Made by a program: the position numbers and the translations under genes. Shown here in pieces: positions 54,640-64,000 of a DNA stretch of 64,000 nt. Under the pieces are notes generated by a model, which did not search any database, was not told the origin of the DNA, and saw nothing but the letters and a program-made list of their open reading frames with translations. Numbering within the stretch: the stretch's first letter is position 1; the number at the start of each line of letters is the position of its first letter. The DNA is from Sthenelais limicola (Eukaryota > Annelida > Polychaeta > Phyllodocida > Sigalionidae), in the NCBI GenBank assembly GCA_942159475.1, contig OW804096.1, forward strand, positions 136,471,791 through 136,535,790, given 5' to 3'.

Positions 54640-55624
54640 GTTCCAGGTCCCTTTTTGCAGATTACTGCTGGGGACAGGTGCCGTAAGTCCTATACCCAGG
54701 TAGGGTGGCGGAAGGCCTACGCAGGTACTGAGGCGTATAGGAGAGTTGGGTGTCTGCTAATAATGCGAGGGGGGGGAGTGCTAGAGTAGTGAGCTCATAA
54801 AAGTAGCTAGTGACCAAGATAAGGTGAGATGTTAGCGATTTTTTCACTCAAATTGACTAGATAAGGGAAGGGAGTGATTTAAGAAGATGGTATTAAGAAA
54901 ATCGATAGAGATTTGTCATAAGGGGTCATAGACCCATAATGTAATCTGTTTTCCTGCCGCTCCATGTTGAGTGGAAGCGGTAGAGGTGTAAGGGGAGACG
55001 GGCGTCTGGTGAATTGGAATTAGTACAAGTAGGTTAGTGTGAGTACAGAGCTGTTTGGAAAACAGCTGTTCATGTTATGGTTCAATATGTGGGACACATG
55101 AGTGGTGAAAAAAGAATTAGTGTACATAAGCAGCAATTATGCTTGCCACGCACTAGGCATGTTGCATTTAATATGGTATTTGCAAAACAGAAGTATGAAG
55201 TATAATTACATGAATCTTTGCCGAGACAATATTGTCAGTACTTGCCACACACTAGGCGTGTTGTACTGATTTTATGCGCAATGTAGAGTCAGTTTATGCA
55301 ATAAATGTGTGAGAAGAGCATTCAAATAGTACATGCGAGTGAGCTTACATGGAGTATTCATATAACATGTGTGAGTAGATAGTATCAATGCTTGCCACAC
55401 TCGAGGTATGTTGCATTGAGTTTTAAGGTAGGTAAAAAACAGCGTCAGTGATTGTAAGATAAGGAAGAAAGAGAGGAGATTGTTTTATAAATAGTACATG
55501 CGTATAAAGAGTGTCAATGCCTGCCACACACTAGGCGTGTTGCATTGGTTTGTGGTAGAAAGTTAATGAATTTAATCATCGGTTAGAAAGAGTAAAGTTC
55601 ATGTTAAAGACTTGCGGTATTAAA
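54640..55624 (-). repeat. LINE inter-ORF spacer with four motif repeats
   Basis: CTTGCCACACACTAGGCGTG followed by TTGCATTG occurs in similar form at about 55141, 55233, 55391 and 55519 (plus-strand sense). The core CACACTAGGCGTGT is nearly palindromic. No open frame of note. Confidence 0.8.
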
Positions 55625-56278
55625 TTAGAAGCAGGTTTTCCTAATGTTTTTGTAGAATGTTGTGAGCGTCATGTAGGCGAACTTGGCTATGGTTTCTTTA
55701 GTAAAATGTAGACCATCTTTGGTTTTTGATGAATAGCGGTGTGCTGTGTAGAGCTTCCTCTTTTTGTGGATAACACCCTCTAAATGAGGACCAATAACTT
55801 TGGCTTTCCTGTTGATCTTTCTTATCTGGTTGTTGATTAGGAGTATTGCCGAATGAATTTCATTTTGGTCTTCTTGGGACGATAGCCAGCCATGTGTGTA
55901 GGATTCCAGGGAGATCCCTGGTATCTCCATGACAATTAGGGCCTTGCATGTGGCATTCAATACTCGAATTAGTGGGTATAATTCATTGGTAAAGTGCTGT
56001 GCTGCAATTTGGTGGTTGGCGAATCTTGGATATATTTTTTTGCCTTTCAATTTTTCGGTAAGTTCATTGATACCGGCTTGAACGTAACACAAATCAAATT
56101 GCTGAAATGTGAACCTTTTGAAGGCTTCTGTGGATATATCACTAAGTCTCGCGCCAGGCAGAGGTATACATGAAAAGTTGATATCAAAACAGTCATGTTC
56201 CCTAAGTAGTGCCTGCATTGGAGCCTCCCAGTTCCTGACCCTTGAATCCCCGATTAAGAGTATTTCAAAGGAGGGCAT
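55625..56278 (-). CDS. LINE ORF1b: SGNH/GDSL-type hydrolase
   Basis: 217 codons from ATG at 56278. It has the SGNH blocks in order. FEILLIGDSRVRNW carries the nucleophile in GDS (Ser12), LPGAR (Gly42) is block II, QAGINEL is block III (Gly69, Asn71) and KDGLHFTKE is block V with Asp188 and His191. The full catalytic triad Ser12-Asp188-His191 is therefore present. Esterase-like domains are known in ORF1 of CR1/L2-group LINEs, where their role is unclear (membrane or RNP association has been proposed). It starts 42 nt after the NADAR frame, so the two are probably read from one transcript. No signal peptide or membrane segment. Confidence 0.88.
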   Translation of the reverse strand: MPSFEILLIGDSRVRNWEAPMQALLREHDCFDINFSCIPLPGARLSDISTEAFKRFTFQQFDLCYVQAGINELTEKLKGKKIYPRFANHQIAAQHFTNELYPLIRVLNATCKALIVMEIPGISLESYTHGWLSSQEDQNEIHSAILLINNQIRKINRKAKVIGPHLEGVIHKKRKLYTAHRYSSKTKDGLHFTKETIAKFAYMTLTTFYKNIRKTCF

Positions 56279-56320
56279 GGTGAGATTGATTGAAAGGTGA
56301 GAGAAAAATGAATGGATCGA

Positions 56321-57346
56321 TTATAGTTCAGATCTGATTTTCATGAGCAGTTTACCGCCTACGTTCTTGTGATCAGTGAGTTGGTCCTTGCTCAGGCCCT
56401 GCGCGTCTGTTAAGTGGAAGCCGCACCCATAGTATGGGTCCATAGTGCATTCGTAGAAAGTGGCGTCAGTTGTATATTCCATAAGGATGTCTCTTAGGGT
56501 AGGATTTTGATTGAATTTTAGTCTCATGCAATCAAGCAGAGTCTCGTCAGCAATTTCGTCCGTCCAATTGATTGAAGCTGGAATTTGATTGGCCAGTCTT
56601 TTGGCCACGTATGGATTTCTGACCGATTTTATTCTGTCGATTAATGACTGGTCCGCTCCAGATGTAATAGCCTTGCGTGTTTGATAGAGCTGTTCGGCCG
56701 AGTTAGATGTTATGTCATCGTGTGTTACTTGACAGGCATATAGGTTGGAGAACGGGCTCATGTGGCCTTGAAACGCCACCCCGTCTGTTGTCTCAATCGT
56801 CGAGGCATTCGCCTTTGTGATCCCATTAGGGAGCTTGTCAAATGAGTCACGGTCATATGTTTCACCTTCTATAACCACTGAAAAACCTTTTGGTCGGGCA
56901 TCTAATTTGTGAACTGTTCTGGCTGCGTTAGAGATGGTGCGGGCTTCAGAAAGATACACCTGCTCTTCCTCCGTCGAGTCAGATGAGATCCTAATTTTTG
57001 CAAGCGCGGGGATATTTCTGCTATTATTTAATTTACGAAATATTTCCAGTTTGAGCTTTGTAGAGGGAAGGGTCACTTTTACTGGGCGTGGGTATATTGC
57101 GTTTGCTGCAGGTCTGGGTTTCCCCAGCCTTTCAGGGTTGGAGAAATCAACAATTAGATTCAGAGATTTGAAGAGGTCAATTAATTGTTTGTCCAGAGCT
57201 ACCCCGTCGGCTTCTGGTAGTCCTCTGACTATGATTCGAAAGTCTCTTGGACGTTCCGAGGGCAGGGAGTTATTGGCTTGGGCATTGTTATTTGTTGTGT
57301 TAGTAGAAATGCGCCCAGTTTGGCCGTCGAGGTAATTCCTGGTAAT
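56321..57346 (-). CDS. LINE ORF1a: ORF1-type RNA-binding region fused to a NADAR (YbiA-like) domain
   Basis: The frame is open from 57346, after a stop at 57349-57347, for about 341 codons. No ATG lies in its first 90 codons, so the true start is upstream, non-ATG, or lost by truncation. N-terminal part: a Thr/Asn-rich lead, then RDFRIIVRGLPEADG and ERLGKPRP...PRPVKVTLPS, a fold seen in LINE ORF1 proteins. From about residue 192 a NADAR domain runs to the C-terminus: GHMSPFSNLY, NSAEQLYQTRKA, ETLLDCMRLKFNQNPTLRDI, FYECTMDPYYGCGFHL and NVGGKLLMKIRSEL. The conserved FSN, EQ..Q..KA, KF.QNP, E..DP..G.G and G..LM.IR positions are kept. NADAR proteins are linked to ADP-ribose/NAD and riboflavin-intermediate chemistry. 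Its role here is unknown. Confidence 0.85.
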   Translation of the reverse strand: MTRNYLDGQTGRISTNTTNNNAQANNSLPSERPRDFRIIVRGLPEADGVALDKQLIDLFKSLNLIVDFSNPERLGKPRPAANAIYPRPVKVTLPSTKLKLEIFRKLNNSRNIPALAKIRISSDSTEEEQVYLSEARTISNAARTVHKLDARPKGFSVVIEGETYDRDSFDKLPNGITKANASTIETTDGVAFQGHMSPFSNLYACQVTHDDITSNSAEQLYQTRKAITSGADQSLIDRIKSVRNPYVAKRLANQIPASINWTDEIADETLLDCMRLKFNQNPTLRDILMEYTTDATFYECTMDPYYGCGFHLTDAQGLSKDQLTDHKNVGGKLLMKIRSEL

Positions 57347-58162
57347 TTAATGCAGTACACTGCAGGCCTAATAGGAATTTTTAGAAAAGCAAGAAAGTGG
57401 AAAGGATAAAATATATGCAACGAAGTAGAAAAAGAGCAAGAAGTAATCACTCACTCTAGAGCGTGATCCGCAGTGCTATGATAGGCCTACTTTACAAGAG
57501 AAGAAATACCAAGGTACAATGGGTGAATGACCTGAGTTATATATTCCAGTCGAAGACTTAAGTCGAAGACTGTTATATTATTATATTATTATATTCAATT
57601 AGAAAACGTTGTACCTATGTACTTCAATCTTAGTGTTAAGGGGATCTAATAGTCAGGAGTTATAACAATAAAAGTAAAAGTAATTCTGGGTTTCTTGGAA
57701 GAGCTGTGAGGGCACAGAAAGTATATTATCCTTTTTCCTGTCTATTGTAACTGTTTATGGAGGAAATAAAAGCATTTATATATTATAAGACTTGAACATA
57801 TTTCAAGCATATTGAGGTATAATCACTTACAGGAGTGTATACATAATAACAGTCTGGTGCTAACCTAGAACTGTCTCATATCTGATTATATATGGACCCA
57901 GGAGTGTAGAAGGATAATCGTCAAGAGGAAATATGACTTCAGACTGAAATGATACTGAGTGGGCGTATAATCTGAGAGGCTAAGAGAACTTCTTTCTTTT
58001 TTAAAAACAAAAAAAACACAAAACGTTATCCTTTTTCACCTCATCTTCATTTCAAATAATACTCAGGACATGTTGATGTGTTGGTTCCCAGGAGCTGGTA
58101 CTATAGGTTGACTGGGAGATTGATTTGGTTAGAATCTAGCCATGAAAAAGGATGAAAAGTAT
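57347..58162. other. Possible 5' region of the LINE and spacer
   Basis: No domain recognised. The LINE 5' end may lie within 57347-57470. The rest is AT-rich with nothing identified. Confidence 0.4.
58155..58158 (-). terminator. Pol III terminator of tRNA-Lys(UUU)
   Basis: T4 on the minus strand, four bases after the tRNA; a second T5 follows near 58145-58149. Confidence 0.65.
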
Positions 58163-58235
58163 AGCCCGATAAGGGACTCGAACCCTTGACCCTCAGATTA
58201 AAAGTCTGATGCTCTACCGACTGAGCTAACCGGGC
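58163..58235 (-). tRNA. tRNA-Lys (anticodon UUU) with U73
   Basis: 73 nt on the minus strand, starting GCCCGGTTAGCTCAG. The acceptor stem pairs GCCCGGU with AUCGGGC, and the anticodon stem UCAGA/UCUGA encloses CUUUUAA, giving UUU. The T arm AAGGG/CCCTT is perfect around TTCGAGT. The odd point is the discriminator base: it reads T where eukaryotic tRNA-Lys normally has G73. No intron. Likely functional or very recently derived. Confidence 0.92.
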
Positions 58236-58425
58236 GCTCTGTCTGCCACGGTCTTTGGAGTAAATAAATATCAATGGAAGCATTCGTGACTCACTTACGT
58301 AGGCCATTGGTTTATGCAAAACATTGTTATATATTTATTTCGGAAATTGAACCAGTGAATTTACCTACTTGGCCTTATATGTGTCTCGGAAGATATAGAA
58401 ATATTGAATTGCATGTTTTAGAGGC

Positions 58426-58541
58426 TTTGATTCTAGCAATCTATTTGGCTAGGTTGAACTGTATTTTGAAGTTTATTTTTGTCTGAAGTTTGGGTTATTT
58501 GAGGGGATTGGTGAAGTTGAATTGTACATTTTCTGGTGGCT
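58426..58541 (+). mobile_element. MITE family A, right half
   Basis: Starts at TTGATTCTAGCAATC and ends with ATTTTCTGGTGGCTTA (alternative type, decayed). Confidence 0.75.
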
Positions 58542-58616
58542 TAATTATATCCAACTAAATAAATTACTAGGGCATCAAACCTGTAATTATATTTCTTCTG
58601 CCACTGATTCCACATA

Positions 58617-58806
58617 GGAGTCAGATTTTCAGAAAATGTCCAATTCGCCTTCACCAATCCTCTCGAATAACCCAAATTTTAAACAAAAATGAGCTCCAAA
58701 ATGCAGTTTAACATAACGGAACTGATACTTTAAATAAATACGATACCAATTATACTCAGGTATAGCCGGTATTCATCATTTTACTGCCGAATTTAGCAGG
58801 ATTTAT
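58617..58806 (-). mobile_element. MITE family A, right end missing
   Basis: AGGAGTCAGATTTTCAG start; ACTGATACTTTAAATA subtype; stops near TTTAGCAGGATTTA. Confidence 0.78.
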
Positions 58807-58977
58807 ATTTATTATGCATATATTCTGTCATTATGCACTTGTCAATTGCACATAATGTACACATTATTTGAACTATAGAACTGAAGTTATCAACATTATG
58901 CTGCTAGTTTGAAGTCGAATCGCCTGATAGAAAACGCTGACCTAGAGCTGAGAGTCTAGACTATACGACGTAGGATA

Positions 58978-59388
58978 TGTGATCTGTTTTAGGAAAATGT
59001 GTCATAAGTCGCAAAATATGGATTTTGAGATATCACCATATTTGAAATGAGGAGATCAAGCCGATTCCAATGATAGTAAACATTAAGGACATTTGATAAG
59101 TATTTCTACATTTTAAATTTGATATTTCTTTTTAAAAAAAGAGTTTGCAATATCTTTGGGGTGGACAATTACAAGTAAAGAAGCTATAATATATACTCTA
59201 TAAGATGACCTTAGTAATGCAAGATGTGTTTATTGCAATGTCTTGAAATTTGGTACCTGTATTTATGGTACTAGCAGCTCCGAGAACTCAAAAAATGAAA
59301 ATATTCTAAGCAAGGGTTTTTTTAAATAATCTACTTTGAAAAATGTCAATTTTGCGACTTGTGACTCATTTTCCTGAAACCCACCACA
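58978..59388 (-). mobile_element. MITE family B, full length
   Basis: 411 bp with ends TGTGATCTGTTTTAGG and CCTGAAACCCACCACA, TA on the right. Confidence 0.87.
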
Positions 59389-59401
59389 TATTAGTACACC
59401 C

Positions 59402-59825
59402 CAAGATTTTGATCCTAGTATTGATCATTTTTAAGCCTAATAGGGGAGTTGCATGTCTTACTGCGCATGTCTACTGCAGTGCATGCTGGGACGGATTCAG
59501 TTCAAATCTGACATACAAATATTTGGCAACATTATTATCAAAAATTGCAAAATTGTTTTCACCTCTATCATAGATTATGTAAATGATCAATGAAAACCAA
59601 ATGCATCATGGGAAAGATGGAGGTCTATGTCATAGAAACATGTATGATACATGGATATTCACATTAGAACACTAATAGTATTTGATGCTGAAAATGACAT
59701 GTTTTCTTCAGATGTTGTACTGTACCATTACACCCATAATTCCATGCGAATCTAGATTCAAAATGGCGGTTATGCAAATCCCCAATTTAGCAGAATTGTG
59801 TAGAGCTAAATGTGTACATTTTGTC
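59402..59825 (-). mobile_element. MITE family A fragment split by family C
   Basis: Pieces 59402-59441 (TTGATCCTAGTATTGATCAT, AAGCCTAAT) and 59784-59825 (AATTTAGCAGAATTG, TGTGTACATTTTGTC). Confidence 0.7.
59442..59783 (-). mobile_element. MITE family C inside family A
   Basis: 342 bp, inverted relative to the other copies: starts AGGGGAGTTGCATGTC, ends GGTTATGCAAATCCCC. The break falls in CCTAATTTAGC. Confidence 0.83.
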
Positions 59826-60165
59826 AGGCCCTGGCCCGCACACTGTATTATAAAGCTAGGCCACTATAGACCCCGTCTCCCATATACCACTTCCCGCTCA
59901 TTATCCATACTATAAACAGCCAGCTTTATTAATTATTGATCATTAAGCCTCGGCACATCTGCCTCCTGCCAGATCCACCACAGCAGATTTGTTCTGCTCT
60001 ACTGCGCACGCGCACAAAACATTGCATTGTGGGGGACGTCCAAGCCACATTTGACATAGTAAAACTGTTGATGTAGTAGACGTGGTCAAGTCTTAGTTAT
60101 TTATCATTGAAAAAAATATCATTATTATATTAGACTGCATTTTGTCATATCAGGCTAGGGATATG
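59826..60165. other. No gene seen
   Basis: Spacer without recognised features. Confidence 0.4.
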
Positions 60166-60343
60166 CACATTAAAGCTGCGCTCTTGGTTAAAGCTGCGCT
60201 CTTGGTTAAAGCTGCGCTCTTGGTTAAAGCTGCGCTCTTGGTTAAAGCTGCGCTCTCGGTTAAAGCTGCGCTCTCGGTTAAAGCTGTGCTCTCGGTTAAA
60301 GCTGTGCTCTCGGTTAAAGCTGTGCTCTCAGTTAAAGCTGTGG
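60166..60343. repeat. 18-bp minisatellite, about 10 copies
   Basis: Unit TTAAAGCTGCGCTCTTGG. Variants change in order along the array (TCTTGG, then TCTCGG, then GCTGTGCTCTCGG), showing stepwise expansion. Six codons per unit, so an open frame is expected and not taken as a gene. Confidence 0.93.
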
Positions 60344-60346
60344 ACA

Positions 60347-60560
60347 GTTACTAGTAAAGTAGCTAAATACACTCTATAATATGACCATAGAAATGCATGG
60401 ATATATTTAATACACTGCCTTGAGATTTGATATATAGGTATTCATATCTCGTCCAATATACCAAAAATGAAAATATTCCCACAAAGAGATCTAGTTAATA
60501 TAACACTTGGAAAAATATCAATACTGCGACTTGTGACTCATTTTCCTGTAACACATCACA
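60347..60560 (-). mobile_element. MITE family B, right half
   Basis: Begins inside the family directly after the 18-bp array and ends CCTGTAACACATCACA. Confidence 0.78.
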
Positions 60561-60573
60561 TTATAACCCAATA

Positions 60574-60982
60574 TGTGATGTGTTTCAGGAAAATGAGTCA
60601 TAAGTCGCAAAATTGATATTTTTCAAAGTGTGTTTTTCACAAGATGACATTATTGGAATGTTCTGGTTTTTGAGGAGTTTGTCAGGTATGGATATGTCAA
60701 TCGATGTATCAAATTTCAGGACAATCTATGCAATATATCCTTTAGTTTTAAAGGTCCTCATATGGACTACATTTAGTTACTTTACTGATTAGTGATCCCC
60801 AGAAATATTGGAAACTTTTTGTTCAAAAACGAAAATATCAAACTTAAAAACTAGAAATACTTATTATTTTATCAGACTGTTTACTATCATTGGAATCGGC
60901 TTGATCTCATCTTTTCAAATATAATATTATCTCAAAATGTATTTTTTGCGACTTATGACTCATTTTCCTGAAACACATCACA
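60574..60982 (+). mobile_element. MITE family B, full length, near consensus
   Basis: 409 bp, both ends perfect, TA flanks on both sides; the best reference copy in the window. Confidence 0.9.
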
Positions 60983-61147
60983 TATAGACTTAGATAGGTG
61001 GGATGGGCTGAGGAGAGACTTGGTGCTGGTCTAAGCCTGATGTGTTGTTGCCCATTCCTATAAGCTGAGGGACTTACAGCCTGTCTATATGTTGATTTGC
61101 TGTTCGATCAAAACAGAAAAAGACATTTCCTGCTTTTAATGTGTATA

Positions 61148-61395
61148 TGGGTCAGATTTTCAGAGAGTGCACATTTGGCCTTCACCAATGCCCTCAAATA
61201 ACCCACATTTCAGACCAAAATCAGGTTCAAAATGCAGTTCAACATAACCAGACAGATTTACTGAATGAGTATTAATACAGAATACTCAGATTCACCTATT
61301 ATTTATCAATTTTCACTCCAACTTAGCAGCATTTGATGTAGTGAGTGAATTAAGTGTAGAACTGTAGATTGTGCATTTTCTGAAAATCTGACCCA
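61148..61395 (-). mobile_element. MITE family A, full length
   Basis: Left end TGGGTCAGATTTTCAGAGAG, right end standard; GAATGAGTATTAATACAGAA subtype. Confidence 0.85.
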
Positions 61396-61789
61396 TATTG
61401 CAGTGTATTGTAGAACGCTTATTGAAGCTACAGCTCTGTAATTAAATACACCATTTCATTTTTAAAGCCAAATTTACTGGGAAATACATTTAAATTTCCA
61501 TCTAAATATGCTTTTTGATTCGTTAACTTAATTAATTTATCAACACGAAATTAATTTAATTCGGTATCTTATTTGAAATAAAAACCACATTCTTAAAATT
61601 GGTTCTCCAATAAAATAAGAATCATATTTCAACAGAGCAAAGGAAATAATGAGTTAGAACCCTTTGCCACTGTTAGAAATAAAATAAATTAAATACCGTT
61701 TCTTTCGAACACATATCTTCTTCCTGTATTATTATACTTTATAAATTTCTAACTACTTCATATCAAGAGAAGACAAATAATAAGTATCT

Positions 61790-62061
61790 ATGTATTTAAG
61801 GTTTGATATTTTTATTTCTGAATGAAAATGTTTGCAAGATTCATGGGCGGATAATTAAAAGTAACGTAGCTAAATATATTTTGTAGGATGAGCTTAGTAA
61901 TGCAAGGATATATTTGATACACAGTCTTAAAATCTGCTACGTATATCCATACGTCTCCCAGCGCTAAATCTCCGAAAGATGAGAACATTCCTACAAAAAG
62001 ATTCTGTAAATTAAACACTTAAAAATGTAAATTTTGCTACTTGTTTTCTGTCAAACATCAC
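61790..62061 (-). mobile_element. MITE family B, right part, decayed
   Basis: TTTAAGGTTTGATATTTTTA and a right end CTGTCAAACATCACA remain. Confidence 0.7.
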
Positions 62062-62314
62062 ATATAATAAGCAAGGAAATATAGCTTAGCAAGGAACATT
62101 TTAAGTCAGGATTTGTTATGCAACAGGGCCCTGCATTCCACTGTCCGTTGGATCATTATCTAGTCTATAGCCTAGATAGTAATGGCCTCTTTCTGCTTCA
62201 GCTGGGAGCTAGATTAGAGGGACTGGTATCAGGCCATTCACCCAATAGTATAAACAGACAAGTAGATTAGAGGTAAATGGTGTCAGTTCCCTTAAAGCAC
62301 CACTCAGCTAAAAT

Positions 62315-62629
62315 AGGGTCAGATTTTCCGAAAATGTACAATTGGCAGCAGTAGGCCCTACACATTTAGTAAATTCAGCTAGATTATGCTGCAATTTGGT
62401 CAATACTAGGTAGATACGAGTATATATATTCGGCATTGCGTTGATTCTAGCAATCTGTTTGGTTAGGTTGAACTGTATTTGAGCTTTATTTTGATATTTT
62501 AAACTTGAATTTCGTCCGAAACTTGGTTTATTTGAGCGGCTTGGTGAAGATTTGATTTTGATTTGATTTGATTTGAACACATTCAGGAACATAGAAGGTG
62601 GATTGTACATATGTTGGCAACTTCACCCG
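62315..62629 (+). mobile_element. MITE family A with small insertions, mixed ends
   Basis: Left standard end, right end GGCAACTTCACCC. A short TTTGA repeat and about 40 bp are inserted near 62550-62595. Confidence 0.8.
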
Positions 62630-64000
62630 GAACATGTTCTACTTTTGTTTGATTCTTTTTCAACCCATCTGAAAGTAATTTAACCAATATTTTATTAACC
62701 GGACTATTGAGGCTAAATTGACTCATTTTACCTTTTGAAGCCTCCTAGTTTGTGATGCAGGAGAGGCATATTGATAATAGTAGGATTTTGATGAACACTC
62801 AAATGACTAATGTGGAATATGATCGGTTCTTTTACCAAGATTAAAAAGATAAAATCTTTAATAATGACAGCACTTTCCGGGCTTTTACTTCGGAAGCTCG
62901 AACTAAGATTTCGTGTTTAAAATTGACCCATTTTCAGAGAAATGAATACGAACAAGTAGACAATGTGGCCTGTAATTCGAGAAATAGAAGGGGAGTTTTA
63001 TTCAAACTTAGAAGAGCCGAGAGAGAAGCAAGTTGCAGTTGATATCTTATTATTCTATTACTGTTTGGCTGTTTTAAAGTATTCATAACTTGTGGCAGCT
63101 TAATTCAATTAATTTCCGTTTCCAAGGGAAACGTTTTCATATTACAGTTACATGTAACCCATGGTCCAGTGACAATTATTGTCATGTATTGAAAAAATAT
63201 AATATCCTGACGCTTACTGATGTAGCACTTTTATTGGCGGTTATACGGTAATCATTCAGACAGTTGACAGTCTAATGATATAATCAGAGATTTGATCTTT
63301 TAAAGCCACACTATCCTGCCGATCTGTCCTGCTGATTTAACTGAGATTAACACTGCAATGATATCAGATGCAACATGGACGGGCTCACCGCCCCCACAGA
63401 TCAGATTCTAATCAATAATAGATGTTGTCTACTCAATAGCATCATTTACATGATAACTTGGTCGTGTATTATTGATATATTGTACTCGTGCTGATTAATG
63501 TACCTATAAGTAGAATCACAATGTTCGTCAGATATGTGAAGAAATGTATTTGCTGTACAAGCGGTGTTTTAGCGCTCAAATTTATTCTCTTATCCACACT
63601 ATGTTAATTGTGGATTTACGACATTCGAGGCTCTGCACAAAGTTATAAAAGGCTTTTCACTAGCTGCACGTACAGGGCTCTAACTTCCAGGGTGGCTTAC
63701 ATAGATCTCAAGTGAGGTTACGTGGATATTGATTTCCCCAATAATCTTTTTTCAAGGAAGTGATTTTGAAGCTATTTCAATGCTATTTGACATGCTTCAA
63801 CCCACTTATGGCACCTGGGCTTTACTGGGCTGATGCAATGTCACCCAGCCTGAATTATATAAAATTATATAATTAGTAGAATGAGCAGACTTGTGAGGTG
63901 TAGCTTTATGCACCTTATTTTACGACAACGCTTGAAAACGTTCATGATGAACAATTGCGTCTTTTGTACCACCATTAAATATATCATAAGCCTTTAAATG
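62630..64000. other. AT-rich sequence, no gene or repeat recognised
   Basis: The only long stretch on the right without a recognised element. No open frame, RNA gene or clear exon was identified. Confidence 0.5.

Larger units (their letters stand above)
51168..57346 (-). mobile_element. Non-LTR retrotransposon (CR1/L2-like) with NADAR and SGNH-hydrolase frames
   Basis: A 6.2-kb minus-strand element in the order ORF1a (NADAR) - ORF1b (SGNH hydrolase) - 985-bp spacer - ORF2 (endonuclease, RT) - 600-bp 3' UTR - A12 tail at 51168-51179. All three frames are free of stops or frameshifts, which suggests a recent copy. The spacer and the 3' UTR carry related short repeats. The 5' boundary is uncertain. 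I could not define a target duplication. Confidence 0.85.

Noticed and set aside
51972..54703. Plus-strand frames under the LINE ORF2
   Set aside because: Antisense shadows of the intact minus-strand ORF2.
60142..60354. 70-codon frame with AALLVK repeats
   Set aside because: Direct translation of the 18-bp minisatellite.

Overview
The window reads as nuclear DNA of an invertebrate animal, not of a prokaryote or vertebrate. It has spliceosomal snRNA genes, Pol III tRNA genes with T-run terminators, first exons with consensus GT splice donors, long AT-rich non-coding stretches, satellite-like arrays and very dense transposons. A marine lophotrochozoan such as a mollusc would fit, but the sequence alone does not fix the phylum.

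Left part (1-10.5 kb): fragments of terminal-inverted-repeat elements, then about 2.7 kb of a roughly 56-bp tandem repeat (1320-4075). The array lies in the first intron of a minus-strand gene whose TATA box and signal-peptide exon are at 4091-4215; the gene body would be off the left edge. A GGCATTCCGG minisatellite, a foldback element (7088-7500) and an exact 273-bp duplication follow.

snRNA cluster (11.4-13.8 kb): a GC-richer imperfect tandem duplication carries two U1 snRNA genes and one U5 snRNA gene, all on the minus strand. A shared 15-bp motif lies 251-261 bp upstream of each snRNA start. One U1 copy has an altered 5' splice-site-recognition sequence.

Nested transposons (16.8-26.2 kb): a small inverted-repeat element (family A) is split by a 5'-truncated LINE. 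The LINE is split by a 6.3-kb LTR retrotransposon with gag and protease remnants and LTRs that look about 99% identical. The LTR element is itself split by another inverted-repeat element (family B).

MITE-rich middle and right (26-51 kb and 58-62.6 kb): more than 30 copies or fragments of family A, about 18 of family B and 7 of family C, many nested in one another. There is also a 69-bp satellite array (32.5-36.3 kb) broken by a family B copy and by a 1.9-kb element, a TTAA-flanked 1.1-kb element and a 96-bp near-perfect palindrome. A likely host promoter and secreted-protein first exon (44.05-44.54 kb, plus strand) follows a long GA microsatellite.

Best candidate for something new (51.2-57.35 kb, minus strand): a non-LTR retrotransposon with three open frames in order. 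They are an ORF1-type protein ending in a NADAR (YbiA-like) domain, an SGNH/GDSL hydrolase, and an intact 950-residue endonuclease plus reverse transcriptase. Both non-coding parts of this element carry four copies each of a related TTGCCAC-type motif.

Two tRNA-Lys genes (CUU at 15.7 kb, UUU at 58.2 kb) are present. No complete multi-exon host gene is visible.
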